From contig CAZBPM010000010.1 of assembly GCA_964493785.1 (NCBI GenBank), positions 1-64,000 of the forward strand: DNA of 64,000 bases, written 5' to 3'. The notes under the pieces are model-generated. The model was given only the letters and a program-made list of their open reading frames with translations. It did no database searches and had not been told where the DNA came from. Positions within the stretch are counted from its first letter, which is position 1; the number at the start of each line of letters is the position of its first letter. Origin of the DNA: Hyphomicrobium_A sp964493785. GTDB taxonomy: Bacteria > Pseudomonadota > Alphaproteobacteria > Rhizobiales > Hyphomicrobiaceae. A program made the position numbers and the translations under genes. Shown piece by piece: positions 1-8,664 of the stretch.

Positions 1-540
1 ACGCAGGTCGAAACCGGATCGGCGATCACCTGGAAGTACCCGAGTTGCATCCTGCGTGGCGAAAGCTCGCGCGGCGAGTTCTACTCGATCGCGATTTCGA
101 ACGGACGCCAGCAGGTCGACAGCGGCACCAAGATGATCCACCTCGGCAAGAATTCGTCGAGCCGCATCATCTCCAAGGGCATCGCCGCCGGCCACTCGCA
201 GAACACCTACCGCGGCCTCGTTTCGGCGCACCGCAAAGCGACGGGTGCACGCAACTTCACCAACTGCGACAGCCTGCTCATCGGCGACAAGTGCGGTGCG
301 CACACGGTTCCGTATATCGAAGCGAAGAACAACTCCGCGCACTTCGAGCACGAGGCGACTACGTCGAAGATATCCGACGATACGTTGTTTTACTGCCGCC
401 AGCGTGGCCTCTCGCAGGAGGAGGCGGTTGCCCTCGTCGTCAACGGCTTCGTGCGCGACGTGCTGCAGCAGCTTCCGATGGAATTCATGGCCGAGACGCA
501 AAAGCTGATCGGCATCTCGCTTGAAGGCTCTGTCGGCTAG
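1..540 (+). CDS. sufB: SufB, Fe-S cluster assembly scaffold (C-terminal part, 5' end outside window)
   Basis: Reads in frame from base 1 to a TAG stop, giving the last 179 residues of SufB, the scaffold subunit of the cytoplasmic SufBCD complex on which Fe-S clusters are built from sulfur supplied by SufS. Visible family landmarks are the NCDSLLIGD segment, whose cysteine corresponds to the conserved C-terminal SufB cysteine implicated in cluster assembly, and the HEATTSKI segment. The start lies upstream of the window, so this is a window-edge truncation rather than a broken gene. sufC, sufD and sufS follow on the same strand, which makes the assignment firm. Confidence 0.96.
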   Translation, partial: TQVETGSAITWKYPSCILRGESSRGEFYSIAISNGRQQVDSGTKMIHLGKNSSSRIISKGIAAGHSQNTYRGLVSAHRKATGARNFTNCDSLLIGDKCGAHTVPYIEAKNNSAHFEHEATTSKISDDTLFYCRQRGLSQEEAVALVVNGFVRDVLQQLPMEFMAETQKLIGISLEGSVG

Positions 541-612
541 TCGACAGCTAAACCCTGGATGAAGAACACACCGAGTTCGGCGCTCGGTCACATCGAAAAG
601 AAAGTACCTAGA

Positions 613-1368
613 ATGCTCGAGATCAAAGATCTGCACGTAAAGATCGCCGACGAGGGTCGCGAGATCCTGAAGGGTCTGTCGCTCACCATCCCGAAGGGCG
701 AGGTGCACGCCATCATGGGGCCGAATGGTTCGGGCAAGTCGACGCTCGCCTATGTCCTTGCCGGCCGCGAAGGATACGAGGTGACCAGTGGCGACATCCT
801 CTGGGACGGCGAGAGCATTCTCGAAATGGAACCGGAAGAGCGCGCCGCCAAGGGCGTCTTCCTCGCCTTCCAGTATCCGATGGAGATCCCGGGCGTCGCC
901 GGTCTCACCTTCCTGCGCACTGCCGTCAACGCCGTGCGCAAGGCCCGCGGGCTGCCCGAGCTTTCGACGCCGGACTTTTTGAAGTTTGTGAAGGCCAAGG
1001 CCGAACGCCTCAACATCAACATCGACATGCTCAAGCGCCCGGTTAACGTCGGGTTCTCTGGCGGCGAAAAGAAGCGCGCCGAGATCCTGCAGATGGAAGT
1101 TCTGGAGCCCACGCTCTGCGTGCTCGACGAGACCGACAGCGGCCTCGACATCGACGCGCTTCGCATCGTCTCCGACGGCGTCAACTCCATGCGCTCCAAA
1201 GATCGCGCGATGCTCGTCATCACGCACTACCAGCGGCTGCTCAATCACATCGTCCCTGACCGCGTTCACGTCATGGTCGACGGCAGGATCCGCAAGTCGG
1301 GCGACGCCTCGCTCGCCAAGGAGCTGGAGCAGTCGGGTTACGCAGAATATCAGACGAAGGCCGCCTAA
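613..1368 (+). CDS. sufC: SufC, ABC-type ATPase of the SUF complex
   Basis: A 251-residue soluble ABC ATPase that powers conformational change of SufBCD. Walker A is GPNGSGKST (about residues 36-44), the signature is SGGEKKR (about 149-155), Walker B is LCVLDETDSGLD (about 168-179), and the H-loop histidine is in VITHYQRL. An upstream in-frame ATG at 559 would add 18 residues, but family members begin MLEIKDLHV, so 613 is preferred; the ribosome site there is weak. The stop codon abuts the sufD ATG directly, consistent with one transcript and coupled translation. Confidence 0.96.
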   Translation: MLEIKDLHVKIADEGREILKGLSLTIPKGEVHAIMGPNGSGKSTLAYVLAGREGYEVTSGDILWDGESILEMEPEERAAKGVFLAFQYPMEIPGVAGLTFLRTAVNAVRKARGLPELSTPDFLKFVKAKAERLNINIDMLKRPVNVGFSGGEKKRAEILQMEVLEPTLCVLDETDSGLDIDALRIVSDGVNSMRSKDRAMLVITHYQRLLNHIVPDRVHVMVDGRIRKSGDASLAKELEQSGYAEYQTKAA

Positions 1369-2712
1369 ATGAACGTAGCCGTATTGAAAACCAAGGCGGA
1401 GCAGGTGCTCTCCGAAGCGTTCGCGGCCACCGCCGCTGAACTTCCCGGAAGCGCGGCGATCCGCCAGCTGCGCCTCGATGCCATGGGCCGCTTCGGCGCC
1501 CTCGGGCTGCCCCATCGCCGAGTGGAGGCCTGGAAGTACACCGACCTCCGCAACCTCATGAAGGAGGTGCTGCCCGCTCCTGCCAAGGGCGCTGCCGTCA
1601 AGCAGGCGGACATCGACGCTGCGTTGGGCCCGCTCGCCAAAATCGATGCGCACCGCGTCGTGTTCGTTGACGGCCGCTACGCGCCCGACTTGTCGGCGCT
1701 CGTTGCCGACGAGACGGTGAGCGTTGCCTCGCTCGCGACGCTCCTCGACAGCGACACCAGCGCGGTCGAGCTGCTCGACGCCAGCGGTCGCGACGATGAT
1801 GCAGTTATCGCGCTCAACACTGCCTATGCGGCCGACGGCGCCGTCGTCGACATCGCTCCGCTGGCCACGCTCGATAAGCCCGTGCTTCTGGTTTGCCTGC
1901 GTGCATCCGAGACGCCGGCATTCACTGCCGCACGCCACGTGGTGCGCGTCGGCGAGGGCGCCATCGCTACCGTCATCGAGGCGCACGTGGCAATTCCGAA
2001 GGCCGCCAAGGAGTTCCAGCTCAACGCCGCGACCAAGGTCGTCGTCGGCAAAGGCGCGCGGCTTTCGCATGTGAAGATCGCGCTCGAAACGGGTGCTGGC
2101 GTGCATCTTGTGAATTGGTTGACCGAGCTCGGCCCCGACGCCGATTACACCGGCTTCCAGTTTACTGCAGGCACAGGCCTCGCGCGTAACCAGGTCGGTG
2201 TGACGTTCGCCGGCGAGGACGCGAAGATCGATTTGTCCGGCGCCTTCCTCGCCCGTTTCGGCGAGCACATCGACACGACGCTCGTCATCGATCACGCCGT
2301 GCCCCGATGCGTCAGCCGCGAGCTGTTCAAGGGCGTCCTCGAGGATCATGCCCGAGGCATCTTCCAGGGCAAGGTCATCGTCAGGCCGGACGCCCAGAAG
2401 ACCGACGGCAAGCAGATGGCCCAGGTCCTGATGCTGTCGCCCGATTGCGAGTTCGACTCCAAACCGGAACTAGAGATTTATGCCGACGACGTCGTCTGCG
2501 GTCACGGCTCGACCAGTGCCGACCTCGACGACGATCTCATCTTCTACTGCCGCTCGCGAGGCATCCCCGAAGCCGAGGCGCGCGCCCTGCTGATCGAATC
2601 GTTTATTGGAGAGGCGATCGAGAAGGTCGAGCACGAAGGACTGCGCGAGGCGCTGATGGAACTGGCACACGCATGGCTGCGCCAGGCCGAGCGCCAGAGG
2701 AGCGTCGCATGA
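1369..2712 (+). CDS. sufD: SufD, Fe-S assembly protein
   Basis: A 447-residue SufD, the SufB paralogue that forms the SufBC2D complex and helps deliver iron and assemble the cluster. The C-terminal beta-helix core carries the shared SufB/SufD pattern, seen as GVLEDHARGIFQGKV, then DCEFDSKPELEIYADDV and CGHGSTSADLDDD, ending in the helical FYCRSRGI segment. The histidine in CGHG corresponds to the functionally important SufD histidine. The ATG follows the sufC stop with no gap, and the TGA overlaps the sufS ATG (ATGA), so translation of C, D and S is probably coupled. Confidence 0.95.
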   Translation: MNVAVLKTKAEQVLSEAFAATAAELPGSAAIRQLRLDAMGRFGALGLPHRRVEAWKYTDLRNLMKEVLPAPAKGAAVKQADIDAALGPLAKIDAHRVVFVDGRYAPDLSALVADETVSVASLATLLDSDTSAVELLDASGRDDDAVIALNTAYAADGAVVDIAPLATLDKPVLLVCLRASETPAFTAARHVVRVGEGAIATVIEAHVAIPKAAKEFQLNAATKVVVGKGARLSHVKIALETGAGVHLVNWLTELGPDADYTGFQFTAGTGLARNQVGVTFAGEDAKIDLSGAFLARFGEHIDTTLVIDHAVPRCVSRELFKGVLEDHARGIFQGKVIVRPDAQKTDGKQMAQVLMLSPDCEFDSKPELEIYADDVVCGHGSTSADLDDDLIFYCRSRGIPEAEARALLIESFIGEAIEKVEHEGLREALMELAHAWLRQAERQRSVA

Positions 2713-3998
2713 CGGTGGAAGCGCGCGAGATGGAAAAGCACGGCGACCTGGTTCGGGGCACGCCCGCCGGCCTCGGCGGCGCCCCGTTCGATGTTGCTCG
2801 CATCCGCGCCGACTTCCCCATCCTCTTCCGCGAGGTCCACGGCAAGCCGCTCGTCTATCTCGACAACGCCGCCTCGGCGCAAAAGCCTCGCTCGGTGATC
2901 GATGCGATCGATCACACCCTCGGCTTTGACTACGCCAACGTCCACCGTGGCCTGCATCATCTGTCGAACACGGCAACGCAGCACTTCGAGGACGCCCGCG
3001 AGGCGGTGAAGCGATTTCTCAATGCCGAGAGCGTCGACGAAATCATTTTCACCAAGAACGCCACCGAGGCGATCAACCTGGTCGCGTCGTCCCTCGGTGC
3101 CGACATCGGCGAGGGCGACGAGATCGTCCTCTCGATCATGGAGCACCACTCCAACATCGTGCCCTGGCACTTCCTGCGCGAGCGGCAGGGCGCTGTACTG
3201 AAGTGGGCCCCGATCGCAGACGACGGCGAACTGATCCTCGACGAGTTCGAACGTCTGCTCTCTCCACGCACCAAGCTCGTCGCCATCACCCACATGTCCA
3301 ACGTCACCGGCACCCTGGTGCCCGTGCGCGAGATCATCCGGATCGCCCACGCCCGCGGCATCCAGGTGCTGGTCGACGGCAGCCAGGCGGCAGTGCATTT
3401 GCCCGTCGACGTGCGCGAGCTCGATGCAGACTTTTACGTCTTCACCGGTCACAAGACCTACGGACCGACCGGAATCGGCGTCCTTTACGCCAAGAAGAAC
3501 CTTCTCGAAGCCATGCGCCCTTACCAGGGTGGCGGCGGCATGATCGAGCACGTCGCCGTTGATCGCATCACCTATGGCAAGCCGCCCCACCGCTTCGAGG
3601 CCGGCACGCCGCCCATCGCCGAGGCCATCGGTCTGGGAGCAGCGCTGAACTACATGATGCAGGTCGGCCGCGACAACATCGCCAAGCACGAGGCCGAGCT
3701 GCGCACTTACGCTCACGCGCAGATGGCCGAGCTTCCGTGGCTGAAGATTTACGGCACCGCACCCGGCAAGGGCGGCATCGTCTCCTTCACGATGGATGGT
3801 CTGCACGCCCACGACATTGCCACCATCATCGACCGCTCCGGCGTCGCCGTGCGCGCCGGGCATCACTGCGCGCAGCCGTTGATGGAACGGCTCGGGGTCA
3901 CGGCCGTCTGCCGCGCATCGTTCGCGATGTACAACACCAAAGAAGAAGTAGATGCGCTCGTCGCTTCGCTGAAGCGGGCGCACGAGCTATTTGCGTAA
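2709..3998 (+). CDS. sufS: SufS, group II cysteine desulfurase
   Basis: A 429-residue pyridoxal-phosphate cysteine desulfurase that strips sulfur from cysteine as a persulfide for SufBCD. The PLP lysine is K249 in FTGHKTYGPTG, and the persulfide cysteine is C387 in RAGHHCAQPLM, matching the short class II loop. Substrate and cofactor residues appear in NVHRGLHHLS and EHHSNIVPW. The ATG at 2709 overlaps the sufD stop by 4 bases; reading frame continues upstream inside sufD but family length supports this start. No SufE-like partner is seen in the window; it may lie elsewhere. Confidence 0.96.
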   Translation: MTVEAREMEKHGDLVRGTPAGLGGAPFDVARIRADFPILFREVHGKPLVYLDNAASAQKPRSVIDAIDHTLGFDYANVHRGLHHLSNTATQHFEDAREAVKRFLNAESVDEIIFTKNATEAINLVASSLGADIGEGDEIVLSIMEHHSNIVPWHFLRERQGAVLKWAPIADDGELILDEFERLLSPRTKLVAITHMSNVTGTLVPVREIIRIAHARGIQVLVDGSQAAVHLPVDVRELDADFYVFTGHKTYGPTGIGVLYAKKNLLEAMRPYQGGGGMIEHVAVDRITYGKPPHRFEAGTPPIAEAIGLGAALNYMMQVGRDNIAKHEAELRTYAHAQMAELPWLKIYGTAPGKGGIVSFTMDGLHAHDIATIIDRSGVAVRAGHHCAQPLMERLGVTAVCRASFAMYNTKEEVDALVASLKRAHELFA

Positions 3999-4008
3999 GG
4001 GTACTGCT

Positions 4009-4461
4009 ATGGATGGCAAGCCGACCGAGACCGAAGCGGCAACCGCTGCTACCCTCGAAAAGCCGATGGTCGACACGTCCGATCCGGGCGAGCCGATACG
4101 CGCGCCTGAGCCCGTTGCTCCGGCACCCGCCGCGACTCTCCCCCCGGCCGACACCGACGATCCGCTGCTGCGCGACATCATCGCCGCGCTGAAGACCGTC
4201 TACGACCCGGAGATCCCGGCGGACGTCTACGAGCTTGGCCTCATTTACTCGGTCGACGTCGACGACGATCGCAACGTCACAGTCACCATGACGCTCACCG
4301 CTCCCGGCTGCCCTGTGGCCGGCGAGATGCCCGGCTGGGTGGAAAATGCGGTGAACACCGTTGCGGGCATCAAGAGCACCAAGGTGACCATGACGTTCGA
4401 CCCGCCCTGGGACATGGGCCGCATGTCCGACGAGGCCCGGCTTGCCCTCAACATGTTCTAA
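4009..4461 (+). CDS. sufT: SufT-like MIP18/DUF59 Fe-S maturation factor
   Basis: A 150-residue protein with an unstructured acidic and proline-rich N-terminal 45 residues followed by a DUF59 (MIP18) domain. Landmarks are LKTVYDPEIPADVYELGLIY and LTAPGCPVAGEMPGW, the latter holding the conserved single cysteine. Family members act in Fe-S protein maturation and are often the sixth suf gene. The ATG at 4009 has AAGG eight bases upstream; an in-frame TTG at 3991 overlaps the sufS end and is less likely. It starts 10 bases after sufS, so it should be co-transcribed. Confidence 0.9.
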   Translation: MDGKPTETEAATAATLEKPMVDTSDPGEPIRAPEPVAPAPAATLPPADTDDPLLRDIIAALKTVYDPEIPADVYELGLIYSVDVDDDRNVTVTMTLTAPGCPVAGEMPGWVENAVNTVAGIKSTKVTMTFDPPWDMGRMSDEARLALNMF

Positions 4462-4536
4462 TTAAAAAACACAACTGTTTCGCAATCGCCCGACGCTCCC
4501 TATATGTTGCACTGACGCAAAGCAGGACGGACTGAA

Positions 4537-4929
4537 ATGCCTACGCTGCGCATGATGCCCAAGGTGATGACCATGACGGACGCCGCCGCCCGGCGCGTCA
4601 ACGCGCTCATGGCCGGTAATCCCAAGGCCCTGGGCCTCAGGATCGGCATCAAGAAAGGCGGTTGCGCCGGCATGGAGTACACCATGGCCGTTGCCGAGGA
4701 GAAGCGGCCGCACGATGAGGTCATCGAGCAGGACGGCGCCGTGGTGCTGGTCGAGCCCGCTGCCATCATGTACCTGCTCGGCACCGAAATGGACTTCAAG
4801 ACCGACAAGCTCTCCAGCCAGTTCGTGTTCAACAATCCCAACCAGCGCGGCGCCTGCGGTTGCGGAGAAAGCGTCAATCTGGTGCCTGCCGCCGCCGATG
4901 CCGAGGGAACCTCGCGCGCTGCCGATTGA
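4537..4929 (+). CDS. sufA: SufA/IscA-family A-type Fe-S carrier
   Basis: A 130-residue HesB/IscA-fold carrier that transfers clusters to apo-proteins. The three cluster-binding cysteines are present: C43 in KKGGCAGMEY and C107/C109 in RGACGCGES. It lies 75 bases after sufT; the gap carries an AT-rich start and a TATATG hexamer at 4501-4506, so an additional promoter is possible but not shown. A 20-residue low-complexity tail follows the CGCG motif. SufA and ErpA-type carriers are hard to separate from sequence; position after sufT supports SufA. Confidence 0.92.
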   Translation: MPTLRMMPKVMTMTDAAARRVNALMAGNPKALGLRIGIKKGGCAGMEYTMAVAEEKRPHDEVIEQDGAVVLVEPAAIMYLLGTEMDFKTDKLSSQFVFNNPNQRGACGCGESVNLVPAAADAEGTSRAAD

Positions 4930-4944
4930 GCGGGACCGTCCGCG

Positions 4945-5319
4945 ATGGCTGTGAGTGAAGGCTTCGTCGAACTGCTCCGCGATCTGCTCTCCGGCTTCAC
5001 TCCCATCAGCGTGCGCCGCATGTTCAGCGGTGACGGCGTTTTTGCCGACGGCGTCATGTTCGCTCTCGTCATCGACGACGTTCTCTTCCTAAAAACCGAT
5101 GAGCAAAGCCGCACGGCATTTAAAGCGGAAGGCCTGCCCCCGTTCAGCTTCGTCAAGCAGGGGCGCCGCATCGAAACCTCTTATTGGCGTGCGCCCGAGG
5201 AGTTGCTCGATGATCCCGACGAGCTGATCGCCTGGTCGCGGCGCGCACTGCAGGCCGCAAGCCGTTCCTCGAAGCGCAAGCCTGCCAGCAGCAATGGGAA
5301 ACGGAGGACACCGTCATGA
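4945..5319 (+). CDS. TfoX/Sxy N-terminal domain protein
   Basis: A 124-residue protein with only the TfoX N-terminal domain, recognised by VRRMFSGDGVFADGVMFALV, LFLKTDE and the RIETSYWRAPEELLDDPDEL segment. The competence regulator TfoX/Sxy of gammaproteobacteria has an additional C-terminal domain, absent here, so a competence role should not be assumed; stand-alone versions have no settled function. The last 25 residues are lysine/arginine-rich. The gene starts 15 bases after sufA and its TGA overlaps the next ATG, so it probably extends the suf transcript or shares one with the DUF924 gene. Confidence 0.85.
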   Translation: MAVSEGFVELLRDLLSGFTPISVRRMFSGDGVFADGVMFALVIDDVLFLKTDEQSRTAFKAEGLPPFSFVKQGRRIETSYWRAPEELLDDPDELIAWSRRALQAASRSSKRKPASSNGKRRTPS

Positions 5320-5879
5320 ATGCAACGGCTGATGATCCGCCATGGGTTGGCGATGTGCTCTCCTTCTGGTTCGATGAGCTGGGCCGGGAGGCCTGGTTCG
5401 CCAAGGACGCGGGCATCGACGCCCAGTGCCGCGACCGCTTCGCGCCGTTGATCGATGAGATCAACGCCCGTCCTATTGGCGACGCCGTCTCCAGTGCCGA
5501 CCACGCGCTCGCCAGCGTCATCGTGCTGGACCAGTTCACCCGCAACATCCATCGCGACACCCCGCGCGCCTTCGCCTACGACGAGCTTGCCCGCGCCGTC
5601 GCTCGCCTCGCGATTGCTGTCGGCCTCGACCAGCGCCTCGCGCCCGAGCGCCGCATCTTTCTCTACCTACCGTTCGAGCACAGCGAGGCCTACGCGGATC
5701 AGCTTCGCTCGGTAGAGTTGATCAGCGCCTTGGGCGACGATGAGTTCACGCGCTATGCGCAGGCCCATCTCGACGTCATCGAGCGCTTCGGGCGCTTCCC
5801 CCATCGCAATGCCATCCTCGGCCGCGCCTCGACGCCCGAGGAAATCGCGTTCTTGCAGCAGCCCGGCAGCGCATTCTGA
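5316..5879 (+). CDS. DUF924 family protein
   Basis: A 187-residue alpha-helical DUF924 protein. Family landmarks are VLSFWFDELGREAWFAKD near the N-terminus, the central LDQFTRNIHRDTPRAFAYD block, and FLYLPFEHSE followed by GRFPHRNAILGR. DUF924 proteins fold like tetratricopeptide helices, and I know of no established reaction. The start ATG overlaps the previous stop (ATGA) and has GGAGG just upstream. A long hairpin follows the gene at 5999-6050, before the cytochrome gene. Confidence 0.9.
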   Translation: MNATADDPPWVGDVLSFWFDELGREAWFAKDAGIDAQCRDRFAPLIDEINARPIGDAVSSADHALASVIVLDQFTRNIHRDTPRAFAYDELARAVARLAIAVGLDQRLAPERRIFLYLPFEHSEAYADQLRSVELISALGDDEFTRYAQAHLDVIERFGRFPHRNAILGRASTPEEIAFLQQPGSAF

Positions 5880-5998
5880 CGTTCGTCAGCGTGCGGCGCT
5901 CTCCGTCATGCTCGTGTCAGCGTCGGCGTGCGACGAGCGCCCTGTAGGCACGGCTGGCCCCGCAGGCGACGGCTATCCGGTCCTGTTGTCGCCGACCT

Positions 5999-6050
5999 CT
6001 TTCAGCTTGGTTTCAGCCGCCGGGAGCAGGGTTGGCTGGAAAGCTGAAAG
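5999..6050 (+). promoter_or_regulatory. Long imperfect hairpin in the leader of the cytochrome b561 gene
   Basis: CTTTCAGCTT (5999-6008) is the exact reverse complement of AAGCTGAAAG (6041-6050), and the adjoining TTTCAGCC (6011-6018) pairs with GGCTG plus A residues at 6034-6041 with small bulges. The structure ends two bases before the probable ribosome site (AGGAG) and 12 bases before the ATG at 6063. There is no T-tract, so it looks more like a leader structure than a terminator for the DUF924 gene, although either role is possible. Confidence 0.5.
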
Positions 6051-6062
6051 CAGGAGAACCAC

Positions 6063-6617
6063 ATGATTGCGAACTCGCCGAACGCCTACGGATGGCCGGC
6101 CATCGCGCTGCATTGGATCGTCGCGGCGCTGATCCTCGCGACATTCGGCCTTGGACTGTGGATGGGGGAGGTGCCCGCCCGTTCTGACCGGCCGTATTAC
6201 TACATGATCCATGCTTCGCTCGGGATTACGCTGCTCACGATTGTCGTGATGCGCATCGTATGGGCGCTCTTTAACCCGGCACCGGCAGCACTGCCCGGCA
6301 CGTCGCCTCTTCAGCACACGGCAGCGCGCTTCACGCATCTGGCGCTGTATGTTCTGACGCTGACCACCGTGCTGATCGGCTGGCTGCTCGCCGGCGTGCA
6401 GGACACACCGATCGTGCCGCTGGCTTTTGGCGTCGTCCCTCTGCCCTCGCCACTAGCGCTCTCTCACGCCGCGGAGGACTTCCTCGAGGAGGCGCACGAG
6501 ATCTCCGCCTATTTGCTCATCATCGTTGCGGGCGTGCACGTCCTTGCCGCGCTGTGGCACCACTTCGTCCAGCACGACGACACGCTGCGTCGCATGCTTG
6601 GGGCTCGCGCCAACTAA
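6063..6617 (+). CDS. Cytochrome b561 domain protein
   Basis: A 184-residue integral membrane protein with four predicted transmembrane segments, typical of the prokaryotic cytochrome b561 family. Candidate haem-ligating histidines sit in ALHWIVA (helix 1), MIHASLGIT (helix 2), the EEAHEISAY region (helix 3) and GVHVLAALWHHF (helix 4). Family members pass electrons from quinol to periplasmic acceptors and can scavenge superoxide; the partner here is unknown. An AGGAG site precedes the ATG. Confidence 0.88.
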   Translation: MIANSPNAYGWPAIALHWIVAALILATFGLGLWMGEVPARSDRPYYYMIHASLGITLLTIVVMRIVWALFNPAPAALPGTSPLQHTAARFTHLALYVLTLTTVLIGWLLAGVQDTPIVPLAFGVVPLPSPLALSHAAEDFLEEAHEISAYLLIIVAGVHVLAALWHHFVQHDDTLRRMLGARAN

Positions 6618-6670
6618 GACCCCCTCACGCACAACTAGCTGAGTGTTCAGTCGCAATCGTAGCGCACGAA

Positions 6671-6697
6671 AAATCCCGGGGACGAGCCCCGGGATTT
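6671..6697 (-). terminator. Terminator between cytochrome b561 and rhlE (convergent)
   Basis: AAATCCCGGGG (6671-6681) and CCCCGGGATTT (6687-6697) form a perfect 11-bp stem with a 5-base loop. On the minus strand the stem runs into ATTTTTC, the usual U-tract, so it mainly terminates rhlE, whose stop is about 50 bases away. On the plus strand the tail is weaker (ATTTGATT), but the hairpin may also stop the cytochrome transcript. Confidence 0.8.
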
Positions 6698-6747
6698 GAT
6701 TGGCTGCGGAAGTCTCCGCCAAAGCTGCGTGCCTGTCGCCCGCGAGC

Positions 6748-8463
6748 TTATTCGCTCGCGACCTTCGCGGGCCGCTTTACCGGGTTGCGCAGGAACGCCG
6801 GCACGTTGTCGGCAAAGCCCGACGCCGACGAGCCCCGCTGCTCCGGCTGGCGCGAACGCTCGGGGCGCGGAGTGGAAGCGGGACGCCCCTCACCCTGACC
6901 GCCACGCTCATTTCCGCCACGCTGAGCGTTGCGCTGTCCGTTGGCCGGAGCCTGCCCCTGTGACGGAGCCGGTCTCGGCTGAGCTTCCTGCTGAGCGCGC
7001 GGAACAGCATCCTGCTGCGGCTTCGGCGCGCGCGGTGCGTCGGAACGTTCCCGACGCGGCGCGTCGGTGCGCTCCTGACGTTGCGCACGCGGCGCATCGG
7101 GACGTTCTTGACGTTGCGCACGCTGCTCGGGCTGGCGCTCGCGTTCACCGCGTTCACGCCGTTCCCCGCCGTCCTTCGCACGTTGCTCGCCGTTACGACG
7201 GCCCCTGCCGTCGCCGCGACCGCCGCCTTGCCCCGACGCTTCCGGACGACCGCCACGCTGCGCTCCACGGGCAGCACCGCCGCGACCGCGCCGCTTCTTC
7301 TTGCCGGCCTCGGCGTAGTCTTCCTCGGTCGGTGCTTCCCCGATCCACTCGACCGGCTGGCCGATCATCTTTTCGATATCTCTGAGGTTCTTCAACTCGT
7401 CGATCGTTACGAGCGACGTCGAGTTCCCCTCCTTGCCCGCGCGGCCCGTACGGCCGATGCGATGCACGTAATCGTCGGGCTGCCACGGCAGGTCGAAGTT
7501 GAACACGTGGCTGACGTCGGGGATGTCGAGGCCGCGGGCGGCGACATCGCTTGCCGCCAGAAGCTTGAGCTCGCCCGAGCGGAATTTGTCGAGCGTTTCC
7601 ATGCGGCTCTTCTGGTCCAGGTCGCCATGCAGCGCACCGGCTGAGAAGCCGTGCTTCAGCAGCGACTTATTGAGGATGGCGACGTCGACCTTGCGATTGC
7701 AGAAGATGATCGCGTTGCGAACACTCTCGCCGCGGATCAGCTCGCGCAGGACTTCCCGCTTCGCCCAGTCTTCGCCATTGGGGCAATACTGGAAGCGCTG
7801 GGTGATGGTCTTGGCCGTGGTCGCTGGCGGAGCTGCTTCAATCCGCACCGGGTTGGTCAGGAACTGGCTGACAAGCCGGGTAATTTCCGGCGGCATCGTC
7901 GCCGAGAAGAACAGCGTCTGGCGACGCGGCGGCAGCAGCTTGCAGATCTTCTCGATGTCGGGAATGAAGCCCATGTCGAGCATGCGGTCGGCTTCGTCGA
8001 TCACAAGGATCTCGACACCCATCAGCATGACGCGGCCACGCTGGAAATGATCGAGCAGGCGGCCCGGCGTAGCGATGAGGACGTCGACGCCACGATCCAG
8101 CTTCTTGACCTGATCGTCCATCGAAACGCCGCCGATCAGCAGCGCGAGCGTGAGCTTGTTGTTGATGCCGTATTTTTCGAAGCTCTGAGCCACCTGGGCG
8201 GCAAGCTCGCGCGTCGGCGCGAGGATCAGCGAGCGGGGCATCCTGGCGCGTGCGCGTCCAGTTTCGAGGCGGGTGATCATCGGCAGGACGAAGGAGGCGG
8301 TCTTGCCGGTGCCTGTCTGCGCGATGCCGAGAACGTCCTGGCCGGTGACGGCAATGGGTATCGCGGCCGCCTGGATCGGCGTAGGCGACGTGTAGCCGGC
8401 GGCCTCAATGGCCGCCTGCACCTTGGAACTCAGGCCGAGCTCCGCGAAGGTCTTATTTTCCAA
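6748..8463 (-). CDS. rhlE: DEAD-box ATP-dependent RNA helicase, RhlE type
   Basis: About 571 residues. The helicase core holds the Q motif (FAELGL...PTPIQ), AQTGTGKT (I), PTRELA (Ia), DEAD (II), SAT (III) and HRIGRTGRAG (VI). RhlE-type enzymes remodel RNA in ribosome assembly and cold response. The last 190 residues are an Arg/Gly/Gln/Pro-rich disordered tail with near-repeats such as QERPDAPRAQ and QERTDAPRRE, probably for RNA contact. A TTG start at 8463 has GGAG ten bases upstream and gives the normal family N-terminus; ATG at 8490 or 8505 would add 9 or 14 basic residues without a clear ribosome site. Confidence 0.93.
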   Translation of the reverse strand: MENKTFAELGLSSKVQAAIEAAGYTSPTPIQAAAIPIAVTGQDVLGIAQTGTGKTASFVLPMITRLETGRARARMPRSLILAPTRELAAQVAQSFEKYGINNKLTLALLIGGVSMDDQVKKLDRGVDVLIATPGRLLDHFQRGRVMLMGVEILVIDEADRMLDMGFIPDIEKICKLLPPRRQTLFFSATMPPEITRLVSQFLTNPVRIEAAPPATTAKTITQRFQYCPNGEDWAKREVLRELIRGESVRNAIIFCNRKVDVAILNKSLLKHGFSAGALHGDLDQKSRMETLDKFRSGELKLLAASDVAARGLDIPDVSHVFNFDLPWQPDDYVHRIGRTGRAGKEGNSTSLVTIDELKNLRDIEKMIGQPVEWIGEAPTEEDYAEAGKKKRRGRGGAARGAQRGGRPEASGQGGGRGDGRGRRNGEQRAKDGGERRERGERERQPEQRAQRQERPDAPRAQRQERTDAPRRERSDAPRAPKPQQDAVPRAQQEAQPRPAPSQGQAPANGQRNAQRGGNERGGQGEGRPASTPRPERSRQPEQRGSSASGFADNVPAFLRNPVKRPAKVASE

Positions 8464-8664
8464 AAGTGAACTTCTCCGTCTGCGTTCCATGCAAGCCCGC
8501 GCCAACGCCTTTCCAAGGCGGCAGCGGGTGACGGAGCGCAGGGGGGATTGGAGTGCCTAAAGGGGCTAAGCGAATTTTTCTATGGCTCGGAAAGGATCTA
8601 AATAAATAGCCTCCCCTGCGCTCGAGCCGTTTGTGTGCTGACACAAGTTTGGCAAAAACGCAAG

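Noticed and set aside
559..612. Upstream ATG extending SufC by 18 residues
   Set aside because: Extension is not family-like; SufC proteins start MLEIKDL at 613.
2544..3983. 479-codon open frame on the minus strand opposite sufS
   Set aside because: It is fully antisense to a well-supported sufS, its composition mirrors the GC-rich third positions of that gene, and the translation has no recognisable domain.
4945..5319. Competence regulator TfoX/Sxy
   Set aside because: Only the N-terminal domain is present and nothing around it relates to DNA uptake, although dprA exists far downstream; a competence role would be over-reading.
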